Shown: positions 32,020-44,386 of the stretch, piece after piece
Numbering within the stretch: position 1 is the stretch's first letter
Layout: each line of letters opens with the position of its first letter
Assembly (NCBI RefSeq): GCF_029852145.1
Contig: NC_079976.1
Location: forward strand, 2,170,001 to 2,234,000
Direction of reading: 5' to 3'
Source: Microplitis mediator
Taxonomy: Eukaryota; Arthropoda; Insecta; Hymenoptera; Braconidae
DNA: 64,000 nucleotides
The notes under the pieces: model-generated
What the model saw: only the letters and a program-made list of their open reading frames with translations
Databases searched by the model: none
Told to the model about the DNA's origin: nothing
Made by a program: the position numbers and the translations under genes

Positions 32020-34087
32020 ATGCATTCCTCTAGTTCCACTGCTCCTGATTATATCAGCTTGAATATCAATGATTTCGATATTAACTCGCGTATTACATCC
32101 AAGAGTATATGGAGAGTAAGTTTTTTTTCCTAAATTTATTCATAAAAAAACAAAATTTCAAACTGTATTCTAATGACTTCATTTTTTTTAGCAATGGAAC
32201 CAACTGTCCCGATTTCAACGTAATATATTTTATATTTTATTAGGAACAATATTGATACTGACATTTTATTTCCTATCTGGTAACACAAATTCAACAATCG
32301 ATTACGAAAAACCCAGCATAGCTAAAGTAACTTCCAAGATAGCAAAGGTAATTTTGAATTAATGAATAAAAGTCAGCTTTGATTGATGATAAATAATTTT
32401 AAAAATGATTACAGTTAGAGGAATTAGTACTAGTAGATACCGGCGAACATGCAGAACAAGTAGAAAATGCCGATACCGGGGATCGGGATGACAACCCGGA
32501 CCACCTTGAGCACGTGGAGCAGGAAAAAGTCGGGGAAGCCCAAGTTATAGAGGAGCCCGAGTTCCAGCCAGAGGTGAATCAGATTGACGATGACCAGATC
32601 GGGGAACCGCCGCAGCCGAAGCCCAATGTCGTTAAATTCAACGGCCCGCAGAACGATCGGCAGAAGGCTGTGGTGAAGGCTTTCAAACATTCGTGGGACG
32701 GCTACGTCAAGTATGCGTGGGGTCACGATAATATAAAACCTATTTCACGTGGTCACCATGAATGGTTTGGTCTGGGACTCACTATTGTTGATTCACTTGA
32801 CACCATGTACATGATGGGTCTAAATGAGGGTAAATTTACAAAGCCTATCAACCATTTCCTTTTTTTTTTATCAACTAATTAATTTATCAATTTATAGATT
32901 TTGCAAAAGCCCGGGCCTGGGTTGCTGACAGCCTGAAGTTCGACCTCAATCGCGACGTCAATTTATTTGAAGTGACAATCCGCGTCCTCGGTGGACTTCT
33001 AGCAATTTATCATCTGTCAGGAGATAAATTATTCCTAGACAAAGCGACTGATCTGGGTGACCGGATGATGCCCGCGTTCTCAACGAGCTCAGGAGTACCC
33101 TACTCTGACGTTAACCTGGGAACAAAAAGTGCCCACAGTCCTAAGTGGGGACCAGACAGCAGTACGAGTGAAGTCACGTCAATCCAATTGGAATTTCGTG
33201 ACTTGAGTCGCAGTACTGGACAGCCGCGTTTTGAAGCAGCCGCTGCTCGGGTATCAGAACACATTCACAACCTGGAAAAATACGACGGACTTGTGCCAAT
33301 TTTTATAAACGCAAACACTGGGTTGTTTAGGAAACACGCGACCATAACTTTGGGAGCACGTGGTGACAGCTATTACGAGTACTTACTTAAACAATGGCTA
33401 CAAACTGGCAAAACGATTAATTATTTGCGCGACGATTATCTCCTAGGGATATCTGGTACGCAAAAACATTTAGTCAAACGTACGGCTAAGAATAAATATT
33501 TATTTATTGCTGAACTGGTGGGCGCCTCGCGGGACATGAAGCCCAAGATGGACCATCTGACCTGTTATTTACCTGGTACACTTGCACTGGGAACTCATCA
33601 CGGGTTGACTACTGAGCACATGGACCTTGCGAAGGAACTTACGACAACCTGCTACCAAACCTACGCCATACAGCCGACATTTTTAGCGCCGGAGATAACT
33701 TACTTCAATGTACAAGGTGCCAATGACGATGAAAACCAACTGGACATGTACGTTAAGAGCACAGACGCACACAATCTACTGAGACCGGAGTTCATTGAAA
33801 GCCTTTACTACATGTGGTACTTTACGGGCAATAAAACTTATCAGGACTGGGGCTGGCAGATATTCAAAGGGTTTGAAAACTATACGAAAGTTGAAAACGG
33901 TTACACGAGCATCGGCAATGTACGCAACCCGCAGAACACTAGGCCGCGCGATATGACTGAAAGTTTCTGGTACGCAGAAACTTTGAAGTACTTGTATTTA
34001 TTGTTTGACGACACGAGACAGTTGATTGATCTTGACAGATGGATTTTCAACTCCGAAGGACATCCGCTACCGATTTACGAAATTTAA
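32020..34087 (+). CDS. MAN1B1: ER class I alpha-1,2-mannosidase (GH47)
   Basis: Exons 32020-32115, 32192-32347, 32415-32829 and 32898-34087 encode 618 residues. It trims alpha-1,2-mannose from Man9GlcNAc2 on ER glycoproteins, the timer step of glycoprotein quality control (family knowledge). The layout is type II membrane: a cytosolic tail, one helix at about 44-62 (IFYILLGTILILTFYFLSG), an acidic stem to ~150, then the GH47 barrel. Catalytic acids are in place by motif: LFEVTIR (E247), KMDHLTC (D441) and RPEFIES (E520). The essential cysteine pair is present (HLTCYLPG, TTTCYQ). The usual FNTEAHP calcium motif reads FNSEGHP, with Ser608 replacing the calcium-binding Thr. An AATAAA lies at 34,333. 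Confidence 0.95.
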
Positions 34088-35391
34088 ATTATTTATTTAT
34101 TGACTGAAAAAATTTTTCATCCTTTTTTAATGCAATTTTTAAAATATCCTTTGAGTTTTCGACATGATTTTGAATGTGACTTAAAAATTATTTAGAATTT
34201 TTTGTCTAGATGACTAAATTTTTTATTGATAATTTTTTTATAATTTTATACTTAAAAACAAAATTAGTTTTTGTATTTTTGAAATTACCGCCTTAAGTTT
34301 TATTGCATTTAAATTGACGTGAAAAAGTTATCAATAAAGACGTCAGCTCTAGACTAAAATTTTATTTTTTAAAAATAATTACTAGAATGTAATTAATTAG
34401 ATGGTTTTTTATATTACTTGCATTGAAATTAGTTTCGATGCCTGTTTCCGGCGTAAGTTAATTTCAGACCCTCAGTTTTTTCTCTGCCCGATACCGAATT
34501 GATCAAGATCCATTTCTTCTAGACTCCAATTATTTTTCTCAATTTATCTATAAATTCATTTCCTCCAAAAATTTGAAAATTTCCTGATGATAAAAATAAA
34601 TTCCTCTATAATTTTTACGCGCGCTTTTGGTATTCAATTTAAATCAGACATTTAAACTCATACTTTTAATGCAGGTAATTATAAAAAATATAGAGAGTGA
34701 CACGAGATAAAACAAAATTTCAGACTCGGTGTGATGCCAGTCCTCACTCTGGTTTGAATTTCTTTTGTTCGATCTCTTGCCGCGCGATAAACTATCGAGT
34801 AATGCCATAATTTAAAGTTTTAAAAGACCCGAGATTTAATTACATTCCATTAAAATTAAAAAAAAGACAGATTTTAACTCACACTTTAATTATTTATTGC
34901 TAAAAAAAAAAATATTTTTTTTAACCAAAAGATCGTAGATGAGGTGACCTATGGCATTACGATATTGCAATTTGTGTAGAAAACTCTAGTCTTTTTACAA
35001 AACTTATATTATTTTATTTAATTAATTAATTATTATAACTATAAATATATTCAGAGTTGATCATATTTATATTAATATTTATATATTTTAAATGATCTGA
35101 CTTCCTAAAGCAACGCACTACAGTATAAACGGCATTTTTACATTATAATGATTCTTTTTTTACGATCGAAACGTAAACTTTTCTTGTAAGAAATATAAGT
35201 AAAAATATAATTTGTACAGAATAGATAATAGTACGTAATTTAATAGGAATTATGTATAAAAAAAATAAATATACAAATTGTATATTGTTTTTAATTGATA
35301 ATTAAGATTGATTTATCAATCAATAGTGTTTTTTATTGTAAACTGATTTATGAGATTGAATGAAGTGAATTGTATTTAATTAAATAAAAAT

Positions 35392-35428
<37 letters not shown>

Positions 35429-35812
35429 TAAAAATATACTTAATTATTTTATTTCAAATAATAAAAATTAATTTTTCTTTAATGAGTACCAAAAAAATTA
35501 ATTTGGTAGGATAATAAAATTATAAATTCAAAAATATTTTTAAATATTTATTTATTTTTTAAAAATTACACTCAGTATTCACTGCTACATTTTTATTTTT
35601 TACAAAAGTGGAGTTTTGGAAGTAAATATTCATTCCTTAATTACTAGATAATATATAAATTTTATATACTTAATTAATAGTTAAGGAATTGAAAATTGAT
35701 TTTTAAATAATTAATTAGTGAAGAAGTGAACGATGAAATCTACAAGCTAATTTGATACTTTCAAGCTCTCTTTTGATTTTAAAATTTCCAGTTCACAAAT
35801 TACGTTGTTTAT
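34088..35812. other. Mannosidase-pacifastin intergenic region
   Basis: Convergent 3' ends of two genes. Contains the mannosidase 3' UTR (AATAAA at 34,333), AT-rich sequence and an AT microsatellite at about 35,390-35,429. No gene seen. Confidence 0.5.
35390..35429. repeat. AT dinucleotide microsatellite
   Basis: About 40 bp of nearly pure AT repeat. Similar tracts occur at 57,295-57,318 and 60,209-60,249. Confidence 0.85.
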
Positions 35813-36906
35813 TTAATCAGTTTTTGAGGCTGTTGGCCGGAAACAAGCTTGCATAGTACAAACTGCATGGCTTCCATCAGGAGAACAATGACATGAGTTG
35901 CATTCGCTATAGAACATTCTATTGGGTTCACAGGAGTCTCCTTCTTTCCACAAAGCTGTAATTAAATTTATTTATATTACACTGAAAAAAATTGCGGAGT
36001 GAACGCGTATTAACTCCGGAGTAAATGCGGAGCGGATGACTTTATTTATTTAATTCTCTCTGAGTGAAATTTACTCCGAATCTGAGTGAATACGGATCAC
36101 AATAAAATCCGCGTCACCCTGCTAAAAAAAAACCCCATTTACTCCGTATCCCTGATTAAACAAAATGATTTCACACGTTAAATGTCCATAAGAGACAGGA
36201 TTAGAAATGATTTGAAGGATTAAAAAGTATTTAAAATGATTAAAAAACAAATCATTTTAAATCATTTTTAATCATTTTGTTTAATCAGGGATGCAGAGGG
36301 ATTTTTTTTAAACTCCGTAACTGAGTGACGGAGTGAATTCGAATTTTAATAAAATCTGTAATCACTCCCGATTTTTTACAGTGTAATTACTAATTACTTT
36401 TATCAATTAATAACAATCTAGACATCAGTTCTCCAGTAATTCGAAACATTTAAAAATTGATACAGTTTGTTATCAACAGTTCGTATTTTTTAAAAAATTC
36501 AAAAATACTCACGTCCCCATGATACTTTTTGCTCGCTATCGTTTTTCTTCGGAATGCACCTTTGTCTAGTGCACGCCATATTATTATCATCCAAACAAGA
36601 GCACAAATTACAATCTACTTTGTATTTTTTTCCGGCTTCGCAGTGCTCTGGTTGTTTATCAACAACAATATACTCCGCACCATTATCGGACACGAAAATT
36701 TCCGGGGAAGATTTCGCTGCAACTGCAGACCCGAAAATAAAATTTTTAAAATAATTAAATGACCAAATTCTATGCTAATTAAACTACACAAAAATTTTTA
36801 ATTTTCTGACATGTAATCAATGATAATGATAATAATAAATAATATAATAATTACCCATAGAAACAAGAATTGCCAAAAAGGCAGACGTGATCATAACTCT
36901 CTTCAT
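35813..36906 (-). CDS. Two-domain pacifastin-type serine protease inhibitor, secreted
   Basis: Minus-strand exons 36906-36855, 36722-36513 and 35955-35813 encode 134 residues. The N-terminus MKRVMITSAFLAILVSM is a signal peptide. Two pacifastin light-chain domains follow, each on the C-x(9-12)-C-N-x-C-x-C-...-C-T-x(3)-C pattern. Domain 1 has CEAGKKYKVDCNLCSC and CTRQRC (exon 2); domain 2 has CEPNRMFYSECNSCHC and CTMQAC (exon 3). Such proteins inhibit trypsin- or chymotrypsin-like proteases in haemolymph, or act as venom components in some wasps (family knowledge; the role here is unknown). Exon 2 has two possible acceptors 6 nt apart, both in frame, adding or dropping two residues. Intron 2 contains MITE family A copy 3. 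Confidence 0.9.
35980..36383. mobile_element. MITE family A, copy 3, in pacifastin intron 2
   Basis: CACTGAAAAAAATTGCGGAG at the left and ATTTTTTACAGTG at the right, flanked by TA on both sides, with the CGGAGTGAAT-type arms of copies 1 and 2. It lacks the GT/CA core and is interrupted by a 141 bp palindromic element. Confidence 0.82.
36150..36290. mobile_element. Palindromic element CCCTGATTAAAC nested in family A copy 3
   Basis: Ends CCCTGATTAAACAAAATGAT and its complement. The host sequence in family A copy 2 (CTCCGCATGCGGAG) corresponds here to CTCCGTAT, the insertion, then ATGCAGAG, indicating a duplicated AT dinucleotide at the target. Confidence 0.8.
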
Positions 36907-38843
36907 TTTTATATAAATATATATTTATTATGATTAACTGTGACTGAACTTTTTGCGACTGACGGTTCTTTATCGCAAAACGCGTAATTAAATACTCTCG
37001 GAATCGCGGTTTAAAATGGGGGAACTTGGCCAATCAGAAATCACGAGGAACTCATCAATGCAAACATTTAATAGTCAATACCGTATGTTAATTCATTAGT
37101 TATATAGATCTTTCGTAGAATTTTTTGAAATTAGTCTGTCAATATTTGAAGACGATTTAAAAAATCCATTATTTATTTTTAACTACAATGCAAAAATTTG
37201 ATAAATAATTTTTGATCAGATTAACATTCAAAAAAAAATTTTAGTCCTTTCATATAAATGTAGGGAAGGAGGGGGCAAGGTAGGGCCCTTAAAATTTTCA
37301 AAACTTCAAAAAATATGGGGGCAAAATGGGCCCCTCAAAATTTTCTGTACGCCAATAAATTCAGACGGATAATAAGCTTATCGAAATTTCTTATAAAATG
37401 AGGGGTAAAATAGACCACCAAAACTGTTCATTAAATATAATTTATTAATAAAGTTACGTTTTAAAGTTATATCGCAGCAGACTATTAAAATGACTTTTAT
37501 ATTATTAAAATACAATTGTTTTATAGTTATTTGCAAATATCACACGTGTAAAGAAAAAAAAATATCAAATCCGAAATTTTTTGGAGGGTCAACTTTGCCC
37601 CAATTTTAATAGACGCAGCATAATGAAGTAAAAATAAGTATCAAGGGTCTAAAAAGAAGTAAACGCGTAAAAAAAATGAATGACATTATAATAATTTTCC
37701 TTAAGGGGCCCACTCTGCCCCCCTCTCCCTACTATTAGTTTTCTTCAAGTTTTTTTTTTTAAATTACATACTTATGTATAAATATGTATGTAGTGATGAT
37801 GTAAATATTGTTAAGAAAATAAAAAAATTTGAATAAAACTAAAACAAAGAATTAAATAGTTGGATCAGAATCCTAAATAGATTACGCAATCTAATTATCA
37901 TTAAATCTCATTGATAAGATATCGCTATTTGATCGACTCTCCCCTGCACTATTTATCGTTGAATGAATCAGAGAGATACAGCGCAGATAATTTAATTATC
38001 GCAGACTTCAAAATATATTTATCATAAAATCACATTGGGCTGACAAATATATTTATTATTTATCAATTAAAAAAATTTTTCTTCATCAGAACAAAAATTC
38101 GCGACAAAAAAAAAATCAAATTCAATTATTTAATAAATTTTTTCTTATTTAATTATCTATAAATTTAAATTCTAATTAATTTGATTACTTTCTTTTTATT
38201 TTTTTTTCTCGAGATTAAAATGTCTAAGGTCACACAACAATAATTCCAAAAATATTATGAAATATGTTTATTATTACTACTGGGTTTTTTTAATACTGTT
38301 ATTATTTTGTGATAATTAAAGTATTTATCTTTTTCCGACAGTACATTAATTTTAATTACGAAATGCAAAAAAAATAAGTTATTTATTTTTAGTTTATTGG
38401 GGTTTTATTTTAATCTGAAAATTATTTTATTACAGAAAGGTAACAAAAATTTTTTTTTATTGAAGGACGAAAATAAAACCGATTCAATAAGATAATAACG
38501 CGTAGTCTAATATTTAACAAGTCGTGTTTGAACAATGAAGGACAACATTTTAGTTAACAATAATAATAATAATAATAATAATTAATTATAACAAGTGTCT
38601 TATGAGTTTAAATTTTTACTGATAATAATTAACTATGCAGTCGTAATTATTATTATTATTATTAATTGTATATTAAATAAAATGTATGATTTAGTTATTA
38701 AGATATTATTAATTACGATAAATCAGGTCACTTATTATTGTGTCAAAGTATATTAAAATTAAATTAAATAATTTATTTCAAAATATTGTAGATATGATTG
38801 CGGGGATATTTTAAAAATATATGACTAATGTTTAATTTAAGGG
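36907..38843. other. Pacifastin-OCA2 intergenic region
   Basis: Divergent promoter region of the two genes. It holds a family D MITE at 37,263-37,729 and short AAT microsatellites near 38,565-38,585. No gene seen. Confidence 0.5.
37263..37729. mobile_element. MITE family D, copy 2
   Basis: Left end GGGAAGGAGGGGGCAAGGTA, right end GCCCCCCTCTCCC, flanked by TA at 37,261-37,262 and 37,730-37,731. Inner text includes GGGGCAAAATGGGCCCC, as in the copy at 7,261. Confidence 0.82.
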
Positions 38844-39140
38844 GGCTACCGGACCTCTTTCTCACACTCAGAAAAATGAACAGGACTATCTTTGTTGCCC
38901 TCGTAAAGTAAATTTGAATTTTAAAACAATTTTTCTCGGAGACGAATCAGAATTTTTGAAAATACGAAATTTCTATCCCTCTGTTAAGGGGATACGCTAC
39001 CGGACCTCTTTCTCACACTCAGAAAAATAAACGGGACTATCTTTGTTGCCCTCGTAAAGTAAATTTGAATTTTAAAACAATTTTTCTTGGAGACGAATCA
39101 GAATTTTTGAAAATACGAAATTTTTATCCCTCTGTTAAGG
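38844..39140. repeat. 151 bp tandem duplication upstream of OCA2
   Basis: Two head-to-tail copies starting GCTACCGGACCTCTTTCTCA at 38,845 and 38,996, differing at only a few positions (for example AATGAACAGG versus AATAAACGGG). Confidence 0.9.
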
Positions 39141-39668
39141 TTTCAAAAAACGCTAAAGACTCTCTATTTTAAGTTTCCAGTGTTTTTCCATGAATTAAAT
39201 TGACTTGAAAATCGGTTACCGTTACCCCTAAATGTTACTAATTATGATGTCATCAAATAGATGAAATTTATCTATCTAATAATTCTTTAAAACCGATGTA
39301 ATTTATCTACCGAATATTCATTAGTTACGAGGGATTAATTTAAATGAAGATTTAATGAAAATTACAGGTGTCTTCTCTATGGGAACCAACTGATGAGGCT
39401 AAGCTTCATACTCCAAAGTTCGAAAAAAATTGAGATTAAATTTATTACAGGAATGAGATAGAACGAGCACATCATTGTCATCAGTTGATGTCTGCGGATC
39501 ATCGACGAAATCAAATTCGCCGAGTGATTGTAATTATTTTTCTCAAGAGCTACTTGAGATATGGAACTGCCTTTTTAAAAATGTACTCTTAAATCCGGGC
39601 CGTGCTCGTACTCGTGTCAGTATAAAAAAAAATTTTATAGTTTGGAAAATAGTTACAAGTATATCGAT

Positions 39669-42600
39669 ATGTCTCTAACTAGTCAAATATCGACTCTAAG
39701 GTAAGTATTATTTATATTTTTAATTATTTATTTTAATGATAAATGAAAATTATAAAGAAATTTTTTACGGTACCGATTTTGACGTGATCGGAAAAAAATT
39801 TAATTACGGCAATTTAAAAGTACACAGAAAAAAAGGATTTCTTAGTGCAAGAAATTTTTATTTGTCCCAAAAAAATTTTTACTTGCCTCAAGAAATTTTT
39901 TGAATTATAAAATTGAAAACTTAAAATTTCTTGGAGAGAGAATAAATTTTTTTAGAGCAAGAAAAAATTTTTTGAACCGAGAAAATTTTTCTTGTCTCAA
40001 GAAAATTTTTGTTTTCAATTTATAATACAAAAAATTTCTTGCGCCAAGATATTATTTTTTTCTGTGTATATGAAGTTACAAATTTCAAAAAAACTTCTGT
40101 ACTTATATTGTCTTTTTTTAGCAACCGTTACTCTGGAAGTAAAGAAAAATATAATGGCATTGAAAATCCTTATGCTTCTCAAAGTAAACCCATATACCGA
40201 TACGTAAAATTAGGATTTTTAGTCATTTACTGGTCAATATTTACCGTAAGTATTTTTGAAACGAAACTAAAACTTTTTTTAAATACTCAAAAATACTATT
40301 TATTTATTTGAGATATTTGTAATAAAAAATAATATATTATTATAGTTATTATTGATGACTAAAAGCGAAAAACCGGGAATGATGAATCATTTATCAATAC
40401 CGAGTCACGAAGTAAGCAGTATCCTTTTGTTAAAATAAAAAAAAACGAGTTGAAAAATAAATATTTGCTTTTGTCGAGTATTATTTCTTTCAAAATATAT
40501 GTAGATATATTTATCCTTAACGTATGTATTGTAGACGTTGAGATTGCAGATGAACCAATAAGTAATAAAGTCAAGATGAATCTCGAGGGTCCACTATTGC
40601 CCACACTAAAGACGGATGATGCTAATCCCTCATCATATCATCTCGTTGTCTGGCTTGAATTAATTACCAGTGATTATAATAAATCTCAAGTATTTATTTA
40701 GACAGTATATATTATAATTCTATTTCATAAATTGTTTTTTACGAAATAATTCATTAGTAATAATAATAATTTTTTTATAGAATTTGACTGAGCGACTGAT
40801 GATTCCGATTCTACCGCCAGATTTGCTTGAAATTTTTCCCCACCAAAATGTACAAAAAACTTTGCATGTTAGTAATTATGTTAATAGATCGGTTAATTAT
40901 TTGGTGCGATTGAATTTTGAGTCTAATTTACCGATAGAGATCAAAATTTCTTATGCTTATGATCTGTCGCCGGCGAGTCCTGAGGCAGGACTAATTTATG
41001 GGACAGTTATTTTGCTGGGTCTTTATATTTCGATTATTTTTGAAATTATTAATCGCGCTCTTGCTGCTATGCTCGCTTCTACGATGTCTCTAGCTGTCTT
41101 GGCATTTTTAAATGAGGTAATTATATTTTTAAATTTTGCCGGTATAAAAAAAGATCAAACCCGGAATTCTAAGATTTTTAAGCCCACATTTGGAGCCAAA
41201 TTTTTGTTAAATAGTAAAATTTATTTATTATAAATCCATAAAAAAAAATTTCGCCTCAAAAATATGTACAAAATTTCCTCTCATGATTTTTTAAAAATCA
41301 GTCTGTGTATAAATTTAAAAATTCTTCAGTTTTCTTCAGTCAACTAAAATTATTTAAAAAAAAATTAATTCTAGCGACCGACAACAACAGAATTAATGTC
41401 ATGGATCGATATCGATACACTGCTATTATTATTTTCAATGATGATACTCGTAGCCATTTTAGGAGAGACTGGACTTTTTGATTTTCTGTCCGTGTTTGCT
41501 TACAAGGTACTCAAAAATAATTATCCTAATTATCAACATATAATTGACATAATTAATAAATATTTAAAATTTTCTAGATAACCAACGGAAAAATTTGGCC
41601 CCTAATTTATACCCTGTGTTTTTTCACTGCAGTATTATCCGCGTTTTTGGACAATACTACAATGGTATTACTGATGACTCCCGTAACAATAAGACTCTGT
41701 GAAGTAATGGAGCTAAATCCTGTACCAATATTGACAGCAATGGTTATATTTTCAAATATCGGAGGTGCACTGACGCCTGTTGGTGACCCGCCAAATGTTA
41801 TTATTACCACCAACTCAAAAGTCATCAAAGCGGTACTTCAATTTTTTATATTTACCACCCAAAATTAATATTACACATTATAATTATATCGCATTACTAA
41901 TTCCAGAATTACTTATATTTTTTTACGCCCTTTTGGCTTTAGGGAACCTTCTACACTGAGAGAACAATTTTTTTGAGCCAAATTAGATTTTTTTCAGGCA
42001 AATAAATCCCATATTTGAATGGACCCAATTAATACTTATTCGAGACAAAAATATGATTCATTTGAATGAAATAATAATTTTTTTATAGTTAACAAATCTG
42101 TATTTGCCATTTCTTAGCTACAGATAAATATATATTTGAATGAAATAAATGATTTTTTTCAGTCAAATAAATCTACTTATTTGGCTCAAATAAATTGTTC
42201 TCTCAGTGTAGAGCCAAAAAAGCGCATAATTTTGGTTTCATTATAAATCGCTTTGGGGACTTGTTTTAAAGCTCAAAATTTTTTGAAATCAAAGGGCATA
42301 TAATTTAAGTCATGCACTCTTGAGGTTTTCAAAATTTGGTTTTTAATTTTCAGCTCTAAAATTAGTTTACCAAACGATTGTCAATAAAAACAATCATACG
42401 CTCTTTTGGCTTTCCTAAAGAAGGAAGCTCCCTAAAGAAAAAAGGCCTATAAAAATATGTCCTTTAACGATATATATATTTTCCTATATATAACAGGGAA
42501 TGGATTTTAATTATTTCGTGTTACACATGAGTATTGGCGTAGTAATGGCCCTATTGGTAGCAAGTGTCCAACTAAAATACATATTCCGGGACACAAAACT

Positions 42601-44386
42601 CCTAAAATACCCCGAGCCTCAAGAAATCCAAGAGCTGAAACACGAAATCGCTATTTGGCAACGTGCTGCTGCAAGTTTGTCCAGCTACAGCCGTGAAGAA
42701 AAATTAGTTCGTGATATATTATTAAAAAAAGTAAAATCATTAAGTACTTTGCTGAATAATAAATTAGCCAATGGCAGTAGTAATTTATTAAAATATAAAT
42801 CTACTCTCGAAGAACTACAAGAAAAGGTAAAAAAAAAAAAAGCTAATTAATCAATCAATCAAGCTATTTTTAAATTACTGATTAATTTATTGCCCAATAG
42901 ACAAATATTTAAATTAAATATTTATTACTTTGATTATACGCATGAATTATTTATTATTAAAAAAATTTTTAATAAGATTTATTTATAGATAAAAAATATA
43001 TAAACTTTTTTTTAGTATCCGATACGTGACAAATTGCTGCTATTAAAGTCGAGTATTACATTAATATTTGTGATAACACTTTTTTTTTTGCACAATTTGC
43101 CAAACGTTAATTTATCACTTGGGTGGACGACCTTGTTAGGTGTTTTTCTTATTCTCATACTCGCGGATACAAAGGATTTAGATGGAATTTTGGCACGAGT
43201 GGAGTGGAGTACCTTGATATTTTTTGCGGCCTTGTTCATCCTTATGGAGGTATAAATATATAGATACATATATATATTTAAAGATATAAAAACATAGTTC
43301 TCTGCCCGGTTGTTTTTATTTTAGATAATTCGTTGACCCATAATATGCTAATACCAAAAATTTATCACAGTCATATTTTAAATTCGTTATTCAAATTATT
43401 TATAAATATATGAATATCTCTTTTAAAGGCACTTTCATGTATGGGTTTAATTGCATGGATTGGCAAGCAGACCGAAGGGGTAATACTGTCAGTGAACGAA
43501 GACTTCAGACTAGCGGTCGCTATAATTTTAATTCTGTGGGTATCGGGAATCGCGAGCGCGTTTGTTGATAACGTTCCTTTGACGACAATGATGGTCAGAA
43601 TAATAACGAATTTGTCCGAAAATGACCAACTTGGGCTGCCACTTCAGCCGCTGGTTTGGGCTTTGTCCTACGGCGCTTGCATGGGAGGTAAGTGTGATAA
43701 TGAACCGCGAACCTTCTAGACTTTTTTTCTTTTTGTTTTGAGAGTATCGCACTTTGGCGATGAGTAGTTTACTGATTGCTATCGCTTGTTTTTTTTGCTC
43801 GTCGGCTTATCGATGACGAGTTATATTTTTTCTCTGGTGAATGGATACGTGTTATTTTTCAGGTAATGCAACTCTTATTGGAGCTACGGCAAATGTTGTT
43901 TGCGCTGGTGTTTCTGAGCAACATGGATATCCATTTACATACATGCAATTTTTCAAGTAATTATTCAGTTTTTTTTTTTTTAAATTAATTCTAGAATTTT
44001 TTATCAAAATTTTTGAATTTCATTAAATTTCCAATCCAATTTTTCATTATAGTTTTTAGAAGAAATACGTATACAGAAATAGTTTAAATAAAATAGAGAT
44101 CTGGGGCAAATTGGGTCATTTAAGATTTGAACGAACAATTTTCTAAACTAAAAATAACTGAAAATTTTTTTGAATCATTGAATTTAAATTTTTGCGCAAA
44201 CAGAAATTTTTCAAAAATTTAGTTTGCTTATAATTATTAATTTGAATAAATTTCAGAAAAAATTTCAGAAAAAATAATGAATGAAATTTTATGTTTTTCA
44301 GAATGGGATTTCCAATAACGATAGGCAGTCTTGTGACAACGACTATTTATCTTCTCATAGCTCATATTGTTTTCCAATGGCATTGA
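39669..44386 (+). CDS. OCA2: P protein / OCA2-type membrane transporter
   Basis: Twelve coding exons: 39669-39700, 40122-40245, 40346-40411, ~40543-40689, 40781-41116, 41375-41506, 41578-41832, 42497-42826, 43016-43249, 43429-43687, 43863-43956, 44302-44386, giving about 697 residues. The protein belongs to the ion transporter superfamily that includes ArsB/NhaD; vertebrate P protein is a melanosomal 12-helix anion channel (family knowledge). The two inverted-repeat motifs are clear: FLDNTTMVLLMTPVTIRLCE with NIGGALTPVGDPPNVII (exon 7), and FVDNVPLTTMMVRI with MGGNATLIGATANVV (exons 10-12). One early helix (VKLGFLVIYWSIFT) precedes a luminal loop in exons 3-5. The exon 3/4 junction is uncertain: donor 40,412 with acceptor 40,542, or donor 40,422 with acceptor 40,534, both in frame. 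Start MSLTSQIS. Confidence 0.9.
39823..40066. mobile_element. MITE family G (CACAGAAAAAAAGGATTTCT ends), copy 1, OCA2 intron 1
   Basis: Terminal inverted repeats CACAGAAAAAAAGGATTTCT and complement, flanked by TA on both sides, with internal CAAGAAATTTTT-like units. A second copy lies at about 59,985-60,138. Confidence 0.8.
41954..42208. mobile_element. MITE family H (CACTGAGAGAACAATTT ends), OCA2 intron 7
   Basis: Element of 255 bp with inverted ends CACTGAGAGAACAATTTTTT and AAATTGTTCTCTCAGTG, flanked by TA duplications at 41,952-41,953 and 42,209-42,210. Internal units AAATAAAT/ATTTGAATG recur. Confidence 0.85.

Noticed and set aside
39475..39678. 67-codon open frame just upstream of OCA2
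   Set aside because: It has no ATG start in frame, a stop lies directly upstream, and it ends out of frame with the clear OCA2 first exon at 39,669. More likely 5' UTR.
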